39,112 nt of DNA from a virus: the IMG/VR virus record IMGVR_UViG_3300032006_000029, positions 1-39,112 of that record; one strand, given 5' to 3'. The translations under genes and the position numbers were made by a program. The notes below the pieces were generated by a model. It was not told where the DNA came from. It saw only the letters and a list, made by a program, of their open reading frames with translations, and made no database searches. How positions within the stretch are numbered: position 1 is the first letter of the stretch; every line of letters begins with the position of its first letter. Shown piece after piece: positions 26,190 to 33,573 of this stretch.

Positions 26190-26410
26190 TACTTATCACT
26201 TTCTACAGTTAATTCCTCATAAGAGGTATATGTTGGAACCTGTTTAAATACAGGATCTTCATCACATCGTTGTTTTCTAAGCTGATCAAGTCTATGTTCC
26301 ATCCAATGAATGGATGTATGAATATGACCAGTATCATGTGGCTGTAATTGGCTTTTTGCGTATTCTATTTCGGATAAAAGTACATCTATTCTATCATTAA
26401 TTGTTATCAT
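26183..26410 (-). CDS. Small hypothetical protein between gp59 and PP-loop gene
   Basis: The 75-residue product starting MITINDRIDVLLSEIEYAKS is mainly helical, with His-rich HDTGHIHTSIHWMEHR in the middle and acidic residues at the end. It overlaps gp59 by 14 bases and the PP-loop gene by a few bases, indicating a coupled transcription unit. The start at 26410 is preferred over an upstream Met lying deep inside gp59. The function is not recognised. Confidence 0.6.
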   Translation of the reverse strand: MITINDRIDVLLSEIEYAKSQLQPHDTGHIHTSIHWMEHRLDQLRKQRCDEDPVFKQVPTYTSYEELTVESDKYW

Positions 26411-26978
26411 CAAATTCTTCTCGCATGATCCTAGCATATTTGCGCTTATCAATATTGAGAAATGGTGTATAATTCTTAATTAACGCAATAGTATCATTCC
26501 ATAAAATATCATCTAAGTTCCAATTCATTGGAGCAATACTATTAAATATGCACATTGTTTCTAGTAAAATCCTATTACCAAGATATTCTTTTAGAATAAT
26601 AGGATGGCTGCTATTCCCGCTATACACACTAGGAAAAGACCCCAGCCCAGCAATATGCTTAACGTCTTCTCGAAAGCGGTAGCTAATTGAATCGATTTTC
26701 TTCGTCCATTCTTTATAGACTTCATTTGCGTTATCTCCAGTAAGTGAACCTGACCACGATCCTGAATCTTTAACAAAATTTGCAACAAAGAAATTTACAA
26801 GTTCGTCCTTGTATTTTCTTTCTATTTTAGCAAAGAAAAATCTATCCTTTCTTTTAAGAAAGGAGGTTTCGTTAACTTTCATCTTACCGTTATATTTAAT
26901 ATAATCGTAAGACCCAGTAAAATGAGCGCGTAAAGCTACATAAACTTTATACGCTTTATATCCTTCGTAATCATTCAT
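26397..26978 (-). CDS. 59: Helicase loader gp59
   Basis: The 193-residue protein matches T4 gp59 across its length: an N-terminal helical domain with KVYVALRAHFTGSYDYIKYN, then KRKDRFFFAKIERKYKDELV and ILWNDTIALIKNYTPFLNID near the C-terminus (T4: KLYLMIKQHMNGKYDVIKYN, KRRDKYFFQKL, LVWNNYSIKLKAYRKILNID). gp59 binds fork DNA and loads the gp41 helicase on gp32-coated DNA. It starts in an ATGA overlap with gp33. Confidence 0.9.
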   Translation of the reverse strand: MNDYEGYKAYKVYVALRAHFTGSYDYIKYNGKMKVNETSFLKRKDRFFFAKIERKYKDELVNFFVANFVKDSGSWSGSLTGDNANEVYKEWTKKIDSISYRFREDVKHIAGLGSFPSVYSGNSSHPIILKEYLGNRILLETMCIFNSIAPMNWNLDDILWNDTIALIKNYTPFLNIDKRKYARIMREEFDDNN

Positions 26979-27217
26979 ACGCCTGGTAGCGAACAGATCT
27001 TTTCCTTCAATAGATTAAGATCGCTTGCCTCTAATTCTATTGATTGACGAATTTTATTCTTTTTAGATGAGAGTAATTTTGCTGCAGATTCAATTTCTAA
27101 ATTATTTTCCTCGCAATATAATACCACGGCATCCATATACGAACATTTTTTTTCTTTGACAAATTGCTCTATAACTTGAGCAAATGACGCTTGACTTAAC
27201 ACGTTTATTTCCTTCAT
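26975..27217 (-). CDS. 33: Late-transcription co-activator gp33
   Basis: The 80-residue protein has the gp33 pattern of marine T4-like phages: SFAQVIEQFVKEKKCSYMDA followed by VVLYCEENNLEIESAAKLLS and a short LNLLKEK tail. In T4, gp33 bridges RNA polymerase and the sliding clamp to activate late promoters with gp55. Its presence fits the many TATAAATA promoters in the window. It starts in an ATGA overlap with the cupin gene and ends in one with gp59, the T4 order 33-59-32. Confidence 0.82.
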   Translation of the reverse strand: MKEINVLSQASFAQVIEQFVKEKKCSYMDAVVLYCEENNLEIESAAKLLSSKKNKIRQSIELEASDLNLLKEKICSLPGV

Positions 27218-27558
27218 GCCAGACCACCAACAGTCTGACGAATAATATCGTCTGAAAGTGGCTCTGGATAATATAATTCAAAAGCTAAAGTATCATCTTC
27301 AGCTTCAAAAGAATGGTACTCACCGGGTTTAACGGTAGTCCATTCTCCATGACCAAGAATAGTTTCATCAATAAGATCATAATCATTCTTATGAACTTTG
27401 ATTTTTAACTTTCCTGATGTTACGTAAAATAAATTCCATTTGAAATCATGTTTATGAGTAGAGCAATATCCACCAGCACCAACAAAAATCCTATGAAATT
27501 CAATAAAGGGGTTCTTGAAAATTAATTCAGTTTGACCCCATACTTTTCCTGCTTTCAT
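27214..27558 (-). CDS. Cupin-fold protein
   Basis: The 114-residue protein is a single cupin barrel: the first motif CSTHKHDFKWNLFYVTSGKL gives His residues and a Glu-less variant of G(X)5HXH, and the second motif is VKPGEYHSFEAEDDTLAFEL. The HKH and YHSF His residues could bind metal. Such small cupins are often sugar-phosphate isomerases or epimerases. It lies downstream of KdsA with a 32-base overlap, suggesting a shared sugar-related role, which is inference. Confidence 0.72.
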   Translation of the reverse strand: MKAGKVWGQTELIFKNPFIEFHRIFVGAGGYCSTHKHDFKWNLFYVTSGKLKIKVHKNDYDLIDETILGHGEWTTVKPGEYHSFEAEDDTLAFELYYPEPLSDDIIRQTVGGLA

Positions 27559-28348
27559 TTAAATCTCCCAATAGATCATCAAACATTTCAAAGGTTAACA
27601 TATTAGGACCGTCTGATGGAGCATTATCCGGATCATTATGAACTTCAGCAAACAAAGCATTAATTCCTACGGCCATTGCAGCTCTTGCTAAAACAGGAGC
27701 GAACTCACGATTTCCACTGGAGCTGTCACCACTGCCACCAGGACGTTGGACACTATGAGTACAGTCGAAACAAATAGGGACGTCATAATCTTTCATCACT
27801 TCCAAGCCAGTCATATCTACTACTAAATTATTATAACCAAATGATGTACCACGTTCAGTTAACATGATATTAGCATCTGGATTAATTAATTTAGCTTTGT
27901 CTACAATATGTCTGGCATCATAAGGAGACAAGAATTGACCCTTTTTAATATTCACGGGACAATTAGTTAAAATACAAGTTTGGATTAAATCAGTTTGTCT
28001 ACAAAGAAAGGCTGGGATCTGGAGGACGTCGACGAGGTCTCCAAGTACTTCTGCTTGCCATCCTTCGTGTATGTCGGTAAGGATTTCGATATCATACTTT
28101 GACTTAAGGTCCGCGAATGCGTATGTTGCTGCGTCGAATCCTTGTCCGCGGAAGCCTTTGCCGCTGGTTCGATTCGCCTTATCGAAAGAGGTCTTATAGA
28201 TGAAATTCGCATCATACTTCTCGCATATATTTCCAAGTTCTAAGACCATATCTTCGGCATGATTAAATCCCTCAAATACACATGGTCCTGCTATAATATT
28301 TAATTTACTCTCCGGAAGAGCTTGCCACCATTTCGAGCGGGTCATCAT
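27527..28348 (-). CDS. kdsA: 3-deoxy-D-manno-octulosonate 8-phosphate synthase (KdsA)
   Basis: The 273-residue protein carries KdsA motifs in order: IIAGPCVFEG, YKTSFDKANRTS, GFRGQGFD, TDIHE, VLQIPAFLCRQTDLI, NIKKGQFLSPYD, TERGTSFGYNNL, CFDCTHSVQRPGG and NDPDNAPSDGPN. It would condense phosphoenolpyruvate and arabinose 5-phosphate to Kdo-8-phosphate, the first Kdo step in lipopolysaccharide synthesis. Cys23 in AGPC marks the metal-dependent class. DNA at about 28015-28190 is clearly more GC-rich than both flanks, so the gene looks mosaic. A phage copy could alter or sustain host surface sugars. Confidence 0.92.
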   Translation of the reverse strand: MMTRSKWWQALPESKLNIIAGPCVFEGFNHAEDMVLELGNICEKYDANFIYKTSFDKANRTSGKGFRGQGFDAATYAFADLKSKYDIEILTDIHEGWQAEVLGDLVDVLQIPAFLCRQTDLIQTCILTNCPVNIKKGQFLSPYDARHIVDKAKLINPDANIMLTERGTSFGYNNLVVDMTGLEVMKDYDVPICFDCTHSVQRPGGSGDSSSGNREFAPVLARAAMAVGINALFAEVHNDPDNAPSDGPNMLTFEMFDDLLGDLNESRKSMGSN

Positions 28349-28481
28349 GTATAAGTTCCTTACTCACCTTGTCACGTTTGCGACCTTCTTCATCATAATA
28401 GAAATCTTCTTCAAAATTAGTTTCTTGAAGAAAATTACGATCAGCATTTCTAACTTTATTTCCTTTAGAAATTCTTCCCAT
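28305..28481 (-). CDS. Small hypothetical charged protein
   Basis: The 58-residue product (MGRISKGNKVRNADRNFLQE...) is highly charged, with an acidic aromatic stretch FEEDFYYDEEGRKRDK. The start at 28481 forms a TAATG overlap with the hydrolase gene and is preferred to an upstream Met. Its end overlaps the kdsA start by 44 bases. No family is recognised; a regulatory or binding role cannot be told from sequence. Confidence 0.6.
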   Translation of the reverse strand: MGRISKGNKVRNADRNFLQETNFEEDFYYDEEGRKRDKVSKELIHDDPLEMVASSSGE

Positions 28482-29008
28482 TAATATTTCCACGTATAAA
28501 AGATGTGGTCCTCTATTTTTGCAACACGGGTTTTAGTTCTAGCCCATGCAGGTTTAACATAATATGCATGATAGAAAACAGCGCCAGATGTAAAGTCAAA
28601 TGTTTCTTTTTCATAAACATGCAATGCTATTTTTAATGCAATTTGATACGCGGTTTCATCTCGTATCTTATCGGATTTTCCATCGCAATACCAACTAAAT
28701 TGACAGCGATGTTTGACTGGATAGAAAATATTCTTATCTTTCCAGCTTGGTCTAACAGGACCCTGATAAACTACTTGGCAATATGAGCCTGGAAACCTTT
28801 TATCAACAACCCTATTACGAGTCACCAATGCTACAGCTAATTGACCAGCTAAACTTTGACTTCTAGCTTCATGGTATATATTCACTGCTAAACATTGAAC
28901 TTCTCTTTCTTTACTCAGCTCTGTAACATCAGCTGATTCATCAGCTACAGAAACGCTTTGAGTCATAAGAAAAAAGGCAGCAACGCCCATAACAATATTT
29001 TTCATCAT
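28481..29008 (-). CDS. Secreted cell wall hydrolase (SleB/CwlJ, Hydrolase_2 family)
   Basis: The 175-residue protein starting MMKNIVMGVAAFFLMTQSVS has a signal peptide, then the SleB/CwlJ pattern: CLAVNIYHEARSQSLAGQLA, VALVTRNRV, a Cys-containing CQFSWYCDG and GAVFYHAYY. The Glu of YHEAR is the likely catalytic acid. Family members cleave peptidoglycan, so this is a candidate endolysin exported by the host Sec system. The ATG at 29008 is chosen over an in-frame TTG at 29026 because it begins the signal peptide. The gene stop forms TAATG with the next gene. Confidence 0.85.
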   Translation of the reverse strand: MMKNIVMGVAAFFLMTQSVSVADESADVTELSKEREVQCLAVNIYHEARSQSLAGQLAVALVTRNRVVDKRFPGSYCQVVYQGPVRPSWKDKNIFYPVKHRCQFSWYCDGKSDKIRDETAYQIALKIALHVYEKETFDFTSGAVFYHAYYVKPAWARTKTRVAKIEDHIFYTWKY

Positions 29009-29014
29009 ATTAAC

Positions 29015-29043
29015 ATTATATATCAATTTAGAGCTTAAGTAAA
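29015..29043 (-). promoter_or_regulatory. Candidate sigma70-type promoter before the hydrolase gene
   Basis: On the minus strand TTTACT (29038-29043) and TATAAT (29015-29020) are separated by 17 bases. The -10 box ends only 7 bases before the ATG at 29008, so a transcript from it would have almost no leader. It may be chance in AT-rich DNA. Confidence 0.35.
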
Positions 29044-29071
29044 CAGTTAATTCATATTCTTATTAAACGAA

Positions 29072-29164
29072 TTAACAAATAAACCCCATTGTTTGTTTAT
29101 CGATATACATTATCAGATAGCTGTATGTTAGATAATTCCATGCACCCACTATTGTTTCAATCAT
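29072..29164 (-). CDS. 30-residue small protein coupled to the TM/coiled-coil gene
   Basis: A 30-codon frame starting MIETIVGAWNYLTYSYLIMY overlaps the stop of the upstream gene as TAATG and has AAGGTGG about 8 bases before the ATG. The centre is aromatic and hydrophobic, possibly a short membrane segment. Without it, 29027-29163 would be empty. Support is the coupling signal and ribosome site only. Confidence 0.4.
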   Translation of the reverse strand: MIETIVGAWNYLTYSYLIMYIDKQTMGFIC

Positions 29165-29724
29165 TATCCACCACCTTGTAGTTTTGATAAAGGATTCTTT
29201 AACGCTTTATTTATCTTGTCGTTTGTATCCTTTTCAAGAGTCTTCATCTTATTAGACAACGTATCATCTAGATTATCCATCCGTGTTTGAATACGTTCTC
29301 TAATCTTATCATTACGATCATTCTCTTTGTCAATCATCTTACGTGTATCATCTTGAATAGCTTTAACACGTCTATCAATTGACTCAACTATTTTTTCTGT
29401 GCGTACAATTTCAGCTTTCAGATCGTGTTTGATCTCTCTAGCTTCATCTCTTGTCGCAGTTGCAGAATCTTCGATTACCTTCTCAATCTTCTGTAACGCA
29501 TCCATATCTGTGCGTAATATTGATAACCTCTTATCAAATTTTGATAAGTCTGGTGCTACATATTTTTCTATCTTCTCACGCATATCCATGTAGTCTTTAT
29601 AAAATTCGAATCCTGCATAAAGACCGCCGCCGAGTGTCGACAATGCTGTAATAATTACGAATATTTTTCCACCTCGAAATTTAACACCGGCAAACTCAAC
29701 TTCCGTTTTGCCGTCGCTAGACAT
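29164..29724 (-). CDS. Membrane-anchored coiled-coil protein
   Basis: The 186-residue protein has one membrane segment at about 20-42 (KIFVIITALSTLGGGLYAGF) followed by a long charged coiled coil (about 45-175) rich in Lys, Asp, Glu and Arg. This shape is shared by spanins and some tail or membrane-organising proteins, but no lipobox or spanin feature is seen. A clear SD AAGGAGTT precedes the ATG. It lies among exported and lytic proteins, suggesting a role at the cell envelope; function is unknown. Confidence 0.65.
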   Translation of the reverse strand: MSSDGKTEVEFAGVKFRGGKIFVIITALSTLGGGLYAGFEFYKDYMDMREKIEKYVAPDLSKFDKRLSILRTDMDALQKIEKVIEDSATATRDEAREIKHDLKAEIVRTEKIVESIDRRVKAIQDDTRKMIDKENDRNDKIRERIQTRMDNLDDTLSNKMKTLEKDTNDKINKALKNPLSKLQGGG

Positions 29725-29736
29725 TTTAAGAACTCC

Positions 29737-31503
29737 TTATCTATACTGCAAATCCACCAACGAATTATGACCTATATTAGAGTCATTGAATAGAAAACCG
29801 CCAAGAACATTATCTTGAATGACTCCACCTGGAATAGTCGTTGGTTTATAAAATTGAGCAGCATCTTTTAATACTATTCCTTGATTGAAAAAAGTTTTGG
29901 TATCTCCAAGAACTTGCATTACAACTAAAGTTTTTGCTTGGTTGACATTTGAGTATTTACCCTTGTCACCCATCTTCTTTAAAATCTTTTTAGCCGCCTT
30001 TTCCTGTTGTTTCTTCTTTGCAACTTTCTTTTGTTTCGGAGTTTGCTTTTTAACAACTTTCTTTGGTTTAACTGTAGCCTTCACCTTTGCTTTAGGTTTG
30101 GCTGCAACAGGTTTTGGTTCTGTCTTTTCTTCAGTTTTAGGTTTAGCTTCAGCTACTTTAGCTTCTTCCGGTTCTGATGAATCTTCACTAGCATTTTCTG
30201 CGCTAGGTTGCTCTCCGCTTCCTGCTTCAGTCTCTGAAACTGGGCCTTCCTGAGAGCTTGATCCACCAGCCGTTTCTTGTGATTCCGGAGCAGGCGTTTC
30301 CATATCCACCGATTCGGATCCTGCATTTGAGATCTCCGTTTCTATCTCTACCTCAACAGTAGCTTCTGCAGAAGCCACTTCAGGAGTCGGTGTTGGTGTC
30401 TGAACCTCAATAGTAGGAGGTGCAATTTCAGCAGTTGGTATTTCTAAATTCATTTCTGCCTCGACTGACTCAAAACTAACTTGAGCTGTTGGAGGCTCTT
30501 GTACATGTGGTGTTATTTCAATTTCTCCCGTTGGGCCAGGTCCAACATCATTGTTTTCGAAAATGTCGTTAACGACGTCTATTGTTTCTTGGTCTGTAAT
30601 TCCTAATGCTACAAATTGTTCTACCGTAGTTATAGTCTCAGTTACGATAGTATTCACAACATTATATAATACATTAATAGTAACATCATCGAATAAAGGT
30701 CCAATGGCTAAGTTTATATCTCTACCACCAACTTCAACTACTAAAGTTGTTAGGCCACCGGCAAAATCAAATCCACCAGAATGAGTTGTAAGTCCAGCTC
30801 CTATAGCTCCAGTTTCTGATAATACATCTGTTCCAGAAAATTTGACTGTAGTACCGTCCGTACCTTTCATATGCATATAAATTCTGTCTTGAGCATCTTG
30901 TTTGTCTACTTTAATTGTATATGTAGCCCTGCCACCTCTAGAGCCAACTCCCAGATCTGATATATCAATTGTTTGTATAAACGTAGTGCCCATGCCCGGA
31001 ACACCAGATGCACTAGTATTATTTCCTGATCCAGTTATCATAGCACATTTATCTACCCCTAGACCTTTACAATTACTTCCCGTTGGCAATGAAGCTGGTC
31101 CTTGACCACCCCAGTCAGATGACATGTCTCCACCAAACCTTTGATTCCTACCCATGGCTTTAACCTTATCATCGGTCAATAGATCACCAGTATCTTCATT
31201 GGTTACTGTTGTTGTAGTCGTAGTTGTTGTAGTGGTAGTTGTGGTGGTTGTACCAGTTCCATCAGTCTCTGTAGTTTCAACTATTGATTCATCAGTCTCT
31301 ACAGTGACACCTGGCTGACATAATCCAGAAACAGTTGATGGGCAGGGTGGCGATTGAGGTGGAGATTCAGCTCTAGAAGAATAAGGGAACACCAAAGAAA
31401 GCGCCAGCAATACCAACAAGAATCCCAACGCCATTGATCCAACCGAAGCTAGATGGCGGGCTTTCTGTATCTTCTTCTGCGTAATCGTCTTCGATATCAT
31501 CAT
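29737..31503 (-). CDS. Large exported low-complexity protein
   Basis: The 588-residue protein has an N-terminal signal or anchor (about 20-45; SMALGFLLVLLALSLVF), a run of 15 Thr (codons at 31207-31251), a beta-rich globular part (about 125-285), an acidic Pro/Glu/Thr/Ser region (about 330-450) and a very basic Lys/Ala/Pro region (about 455-520). The C-terminal 65 residues again look folded. The layout suggests a cell-envelope or virion-surface protein spanning the periplasm. It begins 3 bases after the stop of the upstream signal-peptide protein. I do not recognise a family. Confidence 0.7.
   Translation of the reverse strand: MMISKTITQKKIQKARHLASVGSMALGFLLVLLALSLVFPYSSRAESPPQSPPCPSTVSGLCQPGVTVETDESIVETTETDGTGTTTTTTTTTTTTTTTVTNEDTGDLLTDDKVKAMGRNQRFGGDMSSDWGGQGPASLPTGSNCKGLGVDKCAMITGSGNNTSASGVPGMGTTFIQTIDISDLGVGSRGGRATYTIKVDKQDAQDRIYMHMKGTDGTTVKFSGTDVLSETGAIGAGLTTHSGGFDFAGGLTTLVVEVGGRDINLAIGPLFDDVTINVLYNVVNTIVTETITTVEQFVALGITDQETIDVVNDIFENNDVGPGPTGEIEITPHVQEPPTAQVSFESVEAEMNLEIPTAEIAPPTIEVQTPTPTPEVASAEATVEVEIETEISNAGSESVDMETPAPESQETAGGSSSQEGPVSETEAGSGEQPSAENASEDSSEPEEAKVAEAKPKTEEKTEPKPVAAKPKAKVKATVKPKKVVKKQTPKQKKVAKKKQQEKAAKKILKKMGDKGKYSNVNQAKTLVVMQVLGDTKTFFNQGIVLKDAAQFYKPTTIPGGVIQDNVLGGFLFNDSNIGHNSLVDLQYR
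31207..31251 (-). repeat. Poly-threonine codon repeat
   Basis: Fifteen consecutive Thr codons (mixed ACA, ACC, ACT, ACG) within the large exported protein. The mixed codon use indicates selection for threonine rather than simple DNA slippage. It could be a flexible linker. Confidence 0.9.
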
Positions 31504-31506
31504 AAC

Positions 31507-32022
31507 TTAATCCGTCTGATCCGGATCCGTTATCGATGTCTCGCTCTCCTCCTCCATCGAGTTCGAATTCGTCAACTTTTTTTTTAGAGTTTTTTGCCCA
31601 GAAGGAGCATCATTGAGATTATCTTCCCAAGCTTCTAGAGCATCTTTTCCGATTTTACCTTTGTATGGACAAGGTGTTCCTGCCATAACCATGGCATCAA
31701 ATACTCTAGGATCTTGGCATAGAGTACTAACAGCTGCAACCTTCATTCCCATACCATATAGGGAACGGGCAAGCTTAATTCTTTCACAGTTTTCATCTGT
31801 GATAGTAATGCCTGAGGCAAAACCTAAAATTTGTGTTTGAATAGCCGCACTTGCTGCTGATTTACATACGTCCGAATTGTTTATAACCACTCCAGGTGCA
31901 CTAGCTGTCGGCGGGGCTTTATCCGTCACGACAGTAGAAGAAACCGTATTTGTGTCAGCTGCAAATATCTTAGTAGGACTTAGAAGTACGGCCATCGCCA
32001 ATAACGCAATGACTATCCTCAT
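31507..32022 (-). CDS. Small exported (periplasmic) protein
   Basis: The 171-residue protein starting MRIVIALLAMAVLLSPTKIF has a clear signal peptide ending near FAA-D. The mature part contains four Cys (about residues 50-125) that could form disulphides, then a charged, Ser/Glu-rich tail. The start at 32022 is selected because GGAG lies 9 bases upstream and the signal peptide begins there; the Met at 32037 has no better site. It heads an operon with two late promoters upstream. No family is recognised. Confidence 0.7.
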   Translation of the reverse strand: MRIVIALLAMAVLLSPTKIFAADTNTVSSTVVTDKAPPTASAPGVVINNSDVCKSAASAAIQTQILGFASGITITDENCERIKLARSLYGMGMKVAAVSTLCQDPRVFDAMVMAGTPCPYKGKIGKDALEAWEDNLNDAPSGQKTLKKKLTNSNSMEEESETSITDPDQTD

Positions 32023-32087
32023 ATGTGCATTCTCCATTGAGAGAGCTTCTAAATCATAATATTGTCTTCTCTTATATCACTCTTAAC

Positions 32088-32095
32088 TATTTATA
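32088..32095 (-). promoter_or_regulatory. T4-type late promoter TATAAATA (proximal)
   Basis: Exact minus-strand octamer 66 bases upstream of the 32022 ATG. It pairs with a second exact copy 32 bases further upstream at 32120-32127. Confidence 0.8.
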
Positions 32096-32119
32096 AGAGT
32101 CAAAGGCCTTGATTGCAAT

Positions 32120-32127
32120 TATTTATA
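32120..32127 (-). promoter_or_regulatory. T4-type late promoter TATAAATA (distal)
   Basis: Second exact octamer, placed right after the terminator of the DUF932 gene. The tandem pair could give strong late expression of the exported-protein operon. Confidence 0.75.
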
Positions 32128-32131
32128 AAGA

Positions 32132-32155
32132 AAAGGGCCGCCGAAGCGACCCTTT
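32132..32155 (-). terminator. Rho-independent terminator after the DUF932 gene
   Basis: On the minus strand GGGTCGC-TTCG-GCGGCCC forms a 7-bp stem with one U-G pair and a stable UUCG tetraloop, extended by A-U pairs, followed by TTTTCTTT. It separates the early-type DUF932 gene from the late operon downstream. Confidence 0.9.
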
Positions 32156-32185
32156 CCAATCTACTGAAACTTCCTGCCGGGGGCT

Positions 32186-33151
32186 TTAGGCAGCTTCAGC
32201 AAATTCTACTGCAGTTTCAAGAGCTTTAATCTTGTTCTTGCGGTTAGCACCGAACCAAGCCGAAGTCATCCGTGTATCAGCCGAACGACCCATAACGTGG
32301 TCAGTCATGTATGTAACCGTATTAAAAGCCTGCCAGAATGTTCCCTTAGCAAACTCACTACCAGGCTGCTCTTCAATAACCTCTAGGGCAGTCTGGTGGT
32401 TCCGAGAGAACAGATCTTCCGGAGCTTCTACATCTTCGATCGTCTTCTTTGTGGAGGACGGGAAGATCGTACCGAAGTACCCATCGAGGGAATCCTTAGT
32501 GAACCGCTTGGAACCCAAGAATTCAGCAACCTCTTTGTAGGTATCCAGCTTCTCTTTCGAAACACCCAACATCTCTTTAACATGATCACCATCGAACTCT
32601 TGACGGTGATTAACCCGAACTGCACCAGTAGCCGTAGAGGTATGCAGCGCATAAGAGAGAGTGTTATTGCATACAACTCGGATTGGAGTTGATTGAACAC
32701 CGATCGACTTACCGAATTTGTGAGGATTGGTGAAGAGCAGATACTCGTCGACTTCATCGCCACCGAAGAGATCGAAACCGTTCTTGGTCTTGGCTAACGC
32801 CCAAACCATACGACCGTTTTCAAGAGATCCAGCAGTGTGCATCTCCATATCACCGGCAGTGATAAAATCATTGAAGAAAGCGAAAGCTTCAGAGTTCTGA
32901 AGAGGATTCCATTCTGAGGAAACCATATCCAGGAAGGAACCGTCGCTCGTACGAACGAGTGCCTTTTTATTAGAAGCGCGTTTCCGCTCTCCATTGTTAC
33001 CCTCGTAGGTAACATCCCGCTTCTCAACGTTCCAGTCGAGTTCAGCAGCTTCGAGCATTTGCTCCGGTGTTAGATCAGGAATGACCTTTTTACCGAGACC
33101 GTGCCAGGGAACTTCCCCTGCGTATGCCATTGTTTCTACTTGATGTGCCAT
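32186..33151 (-). CDS. DUF932 phage/plasmid-like protein
   Basis: The 321-residue protein starting MAHQVETMAYAGEVPWHGLG shows the DUF932 (phage/plasmid-like, TIGR03299-type) pattern, including PWHGLGKKV, FTNPHKFGKSIGVQSTPIRV with VCNNTL, and a Trp/Phe-rich C-terminus. The biochemical role of this family is unknown. The start at 33151 has SD AAAGGAG and lies about 30 bases downstream of a sigma70-type promoter. Base composition is GC-richer than the tail genes. It ends at a strong terminator. Confidence 0.85.
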   Translation of the reverse strand: MAHQVETMAYAGEVPWHGLGKKVIPDLTPEQMLEAAELDWNVEKRDVTYEGNNGERKRASNKKALVRTSDGSFLDMVSSEWNPLQNSEAFAFFNDFITAGDMEMHTAGSLENGRMVWALAKTKNGFDLFGGDEVDEYLLFTNPHKFGKSIGVQSTPIRVVCNNTLSYALHTSTATGAVRVNHRQEFDGDHVKEMLGVSKEKLDTYKEVAEFLGSKRFTKDSLDGYFGTIFPSSTKKTIEDVEAPEDLFSRNHQTALEVIEEQPGSEFAKGTFWQAFNTVTYMTDHVMGRSADTRMTSAWFGANRKNKIKALETAVEFAEAA

Positions 33152-33186
33152 GATGTTGCTCCTTTTCAAAATTTCATCATATATAC

Positions 33187-33215
33187 ATTCTACCATACTT
33201 TTGATAAAATGTAAA
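33187..33215 (-). promoter_or_regulatory. Sigma70-type early promoter P1 (DUF932 gene)
   Basis: TTTACA (33210-33215), 17-base spacer and TAGAAT (33187-33192) on the minus strand. The spacer ends TATGG as in P3 and P4, and the upstream block 33207-33229 is nearly identical in those copies. Confidence 0.85.
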
Positions 33216-33220
33216 GGATT

Positions 33221-33241
33221 AATTTCACTTTATGTGAAATT
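33221..33241. repeat. Dyad element upstream of P1
   Basis: AATTTCAC (33221-33228) and GTGAAATT (33234-33241) form an inverted repeat just upstream of the P1 -35 box. Related dyads lie at 33550-33566 (P3) and 33827-33847 (P4). Possible operator; it also covers the stop of the 52-residue gene. Confidence 0.7.
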
Positions 33242-33398
33242 ATTTTCGCTCCCTGCAGATGACGTTAACATCTGCATCGATCGCATCTAAGAGATTGGGA
33301 TAAAGATCTTCGATCTTTTCTAGTACCGCAGTCCGCTCTTCAGCAGTCATACGAGCAAAGCGCTCGGCGGTGTCGGCTATAAGCCAAGATTGTTCCAT
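33240..33398 (-). CDS. 52-residue small protein
   Basis: A 52-codon frame starting MEQSWLIADTAERFARMTAE has GGAG 8 bases before the ATG and its own sigma70-type promoter P2 at 33429-33457. The product is acidic and helical (ERTAVLEKIEDLYPNLLDAI). Small early phage proteins like this often bind host proteins, but nothing specific is visible. Confidence 0.75.
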   Translation of the reverse strand: MEQSWLIADTAERFARMTAEERTAVLEKIEDLYPNLLDAIDADVNVICRERK

Positions 33399-33428
33399 TT
33401 GCAGCTCCGTTATCATCATTATATATCT

Positions 33429-33457
33429 ATTCTACCATATATCTATATATTTGTAAA
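33429..33457 (-). promoter_or_regulatory. Sigma70-type early promoter P2 (52-residue gene)
   Basis: TTTACA (33452-33457), 17-base spacer ending TATGG, TAGAAT (33429-33434) on the minus strand. The upstream block is only partly like P1, P3 and P4. Confidence 0.8.
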
Positions 33458-33480
33458 CGTTTTTTTGCACTAAAATATCC

Positions 33481-33528
33481 AATGATTTCAATGGCTTGTG
33501 ATTTTTTTTATAAGCCATTGATTTCATT
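33481..33528. repeat. Long inverted repeat between divergent early promoters
   Basis: Arms 33481-33497 and 33512-33528 match over 17 bases with two mismatches (core AATGGCTT / AAGCCATT) around a T-rich 14-base loop. It lies midway between the divergent promoters P2 and P3. It could be a two-way transcription barrier, a protein site or a replication element. Confidence 0.8.
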
Positions 33529-33549
33529 AATCTTTTTAAGTGAATTTTT

Positions 33550-33566
33550 TTTCACTCGGAGTGAAA
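33550..33566. repeat. Tight palindrome upstream of P3
   Basis: TTTCACTC-G-GAGTGAAA: 8-base arms around a single base, too tight for a hairpin and so more like a dimeric protein site. It directly precedes the P3 -35 region. Confidence 0.75.
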
Positions 33567-33573
33567 TTAATCG

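Noticed and set aside
29885-30253. Open frame of 122 codons on the plus strand
   Set aside because: It is antisense to the low-complexity part of the 588-residue exported gene, has no ribosome site or family pattern, and arises from its biased codons.
31200-31260. Poly-Thr tract as a slippage-prone DNA microsatellite
   Set aside because: Codons vary in the third base, so there is no pure trinucleotide repeat.
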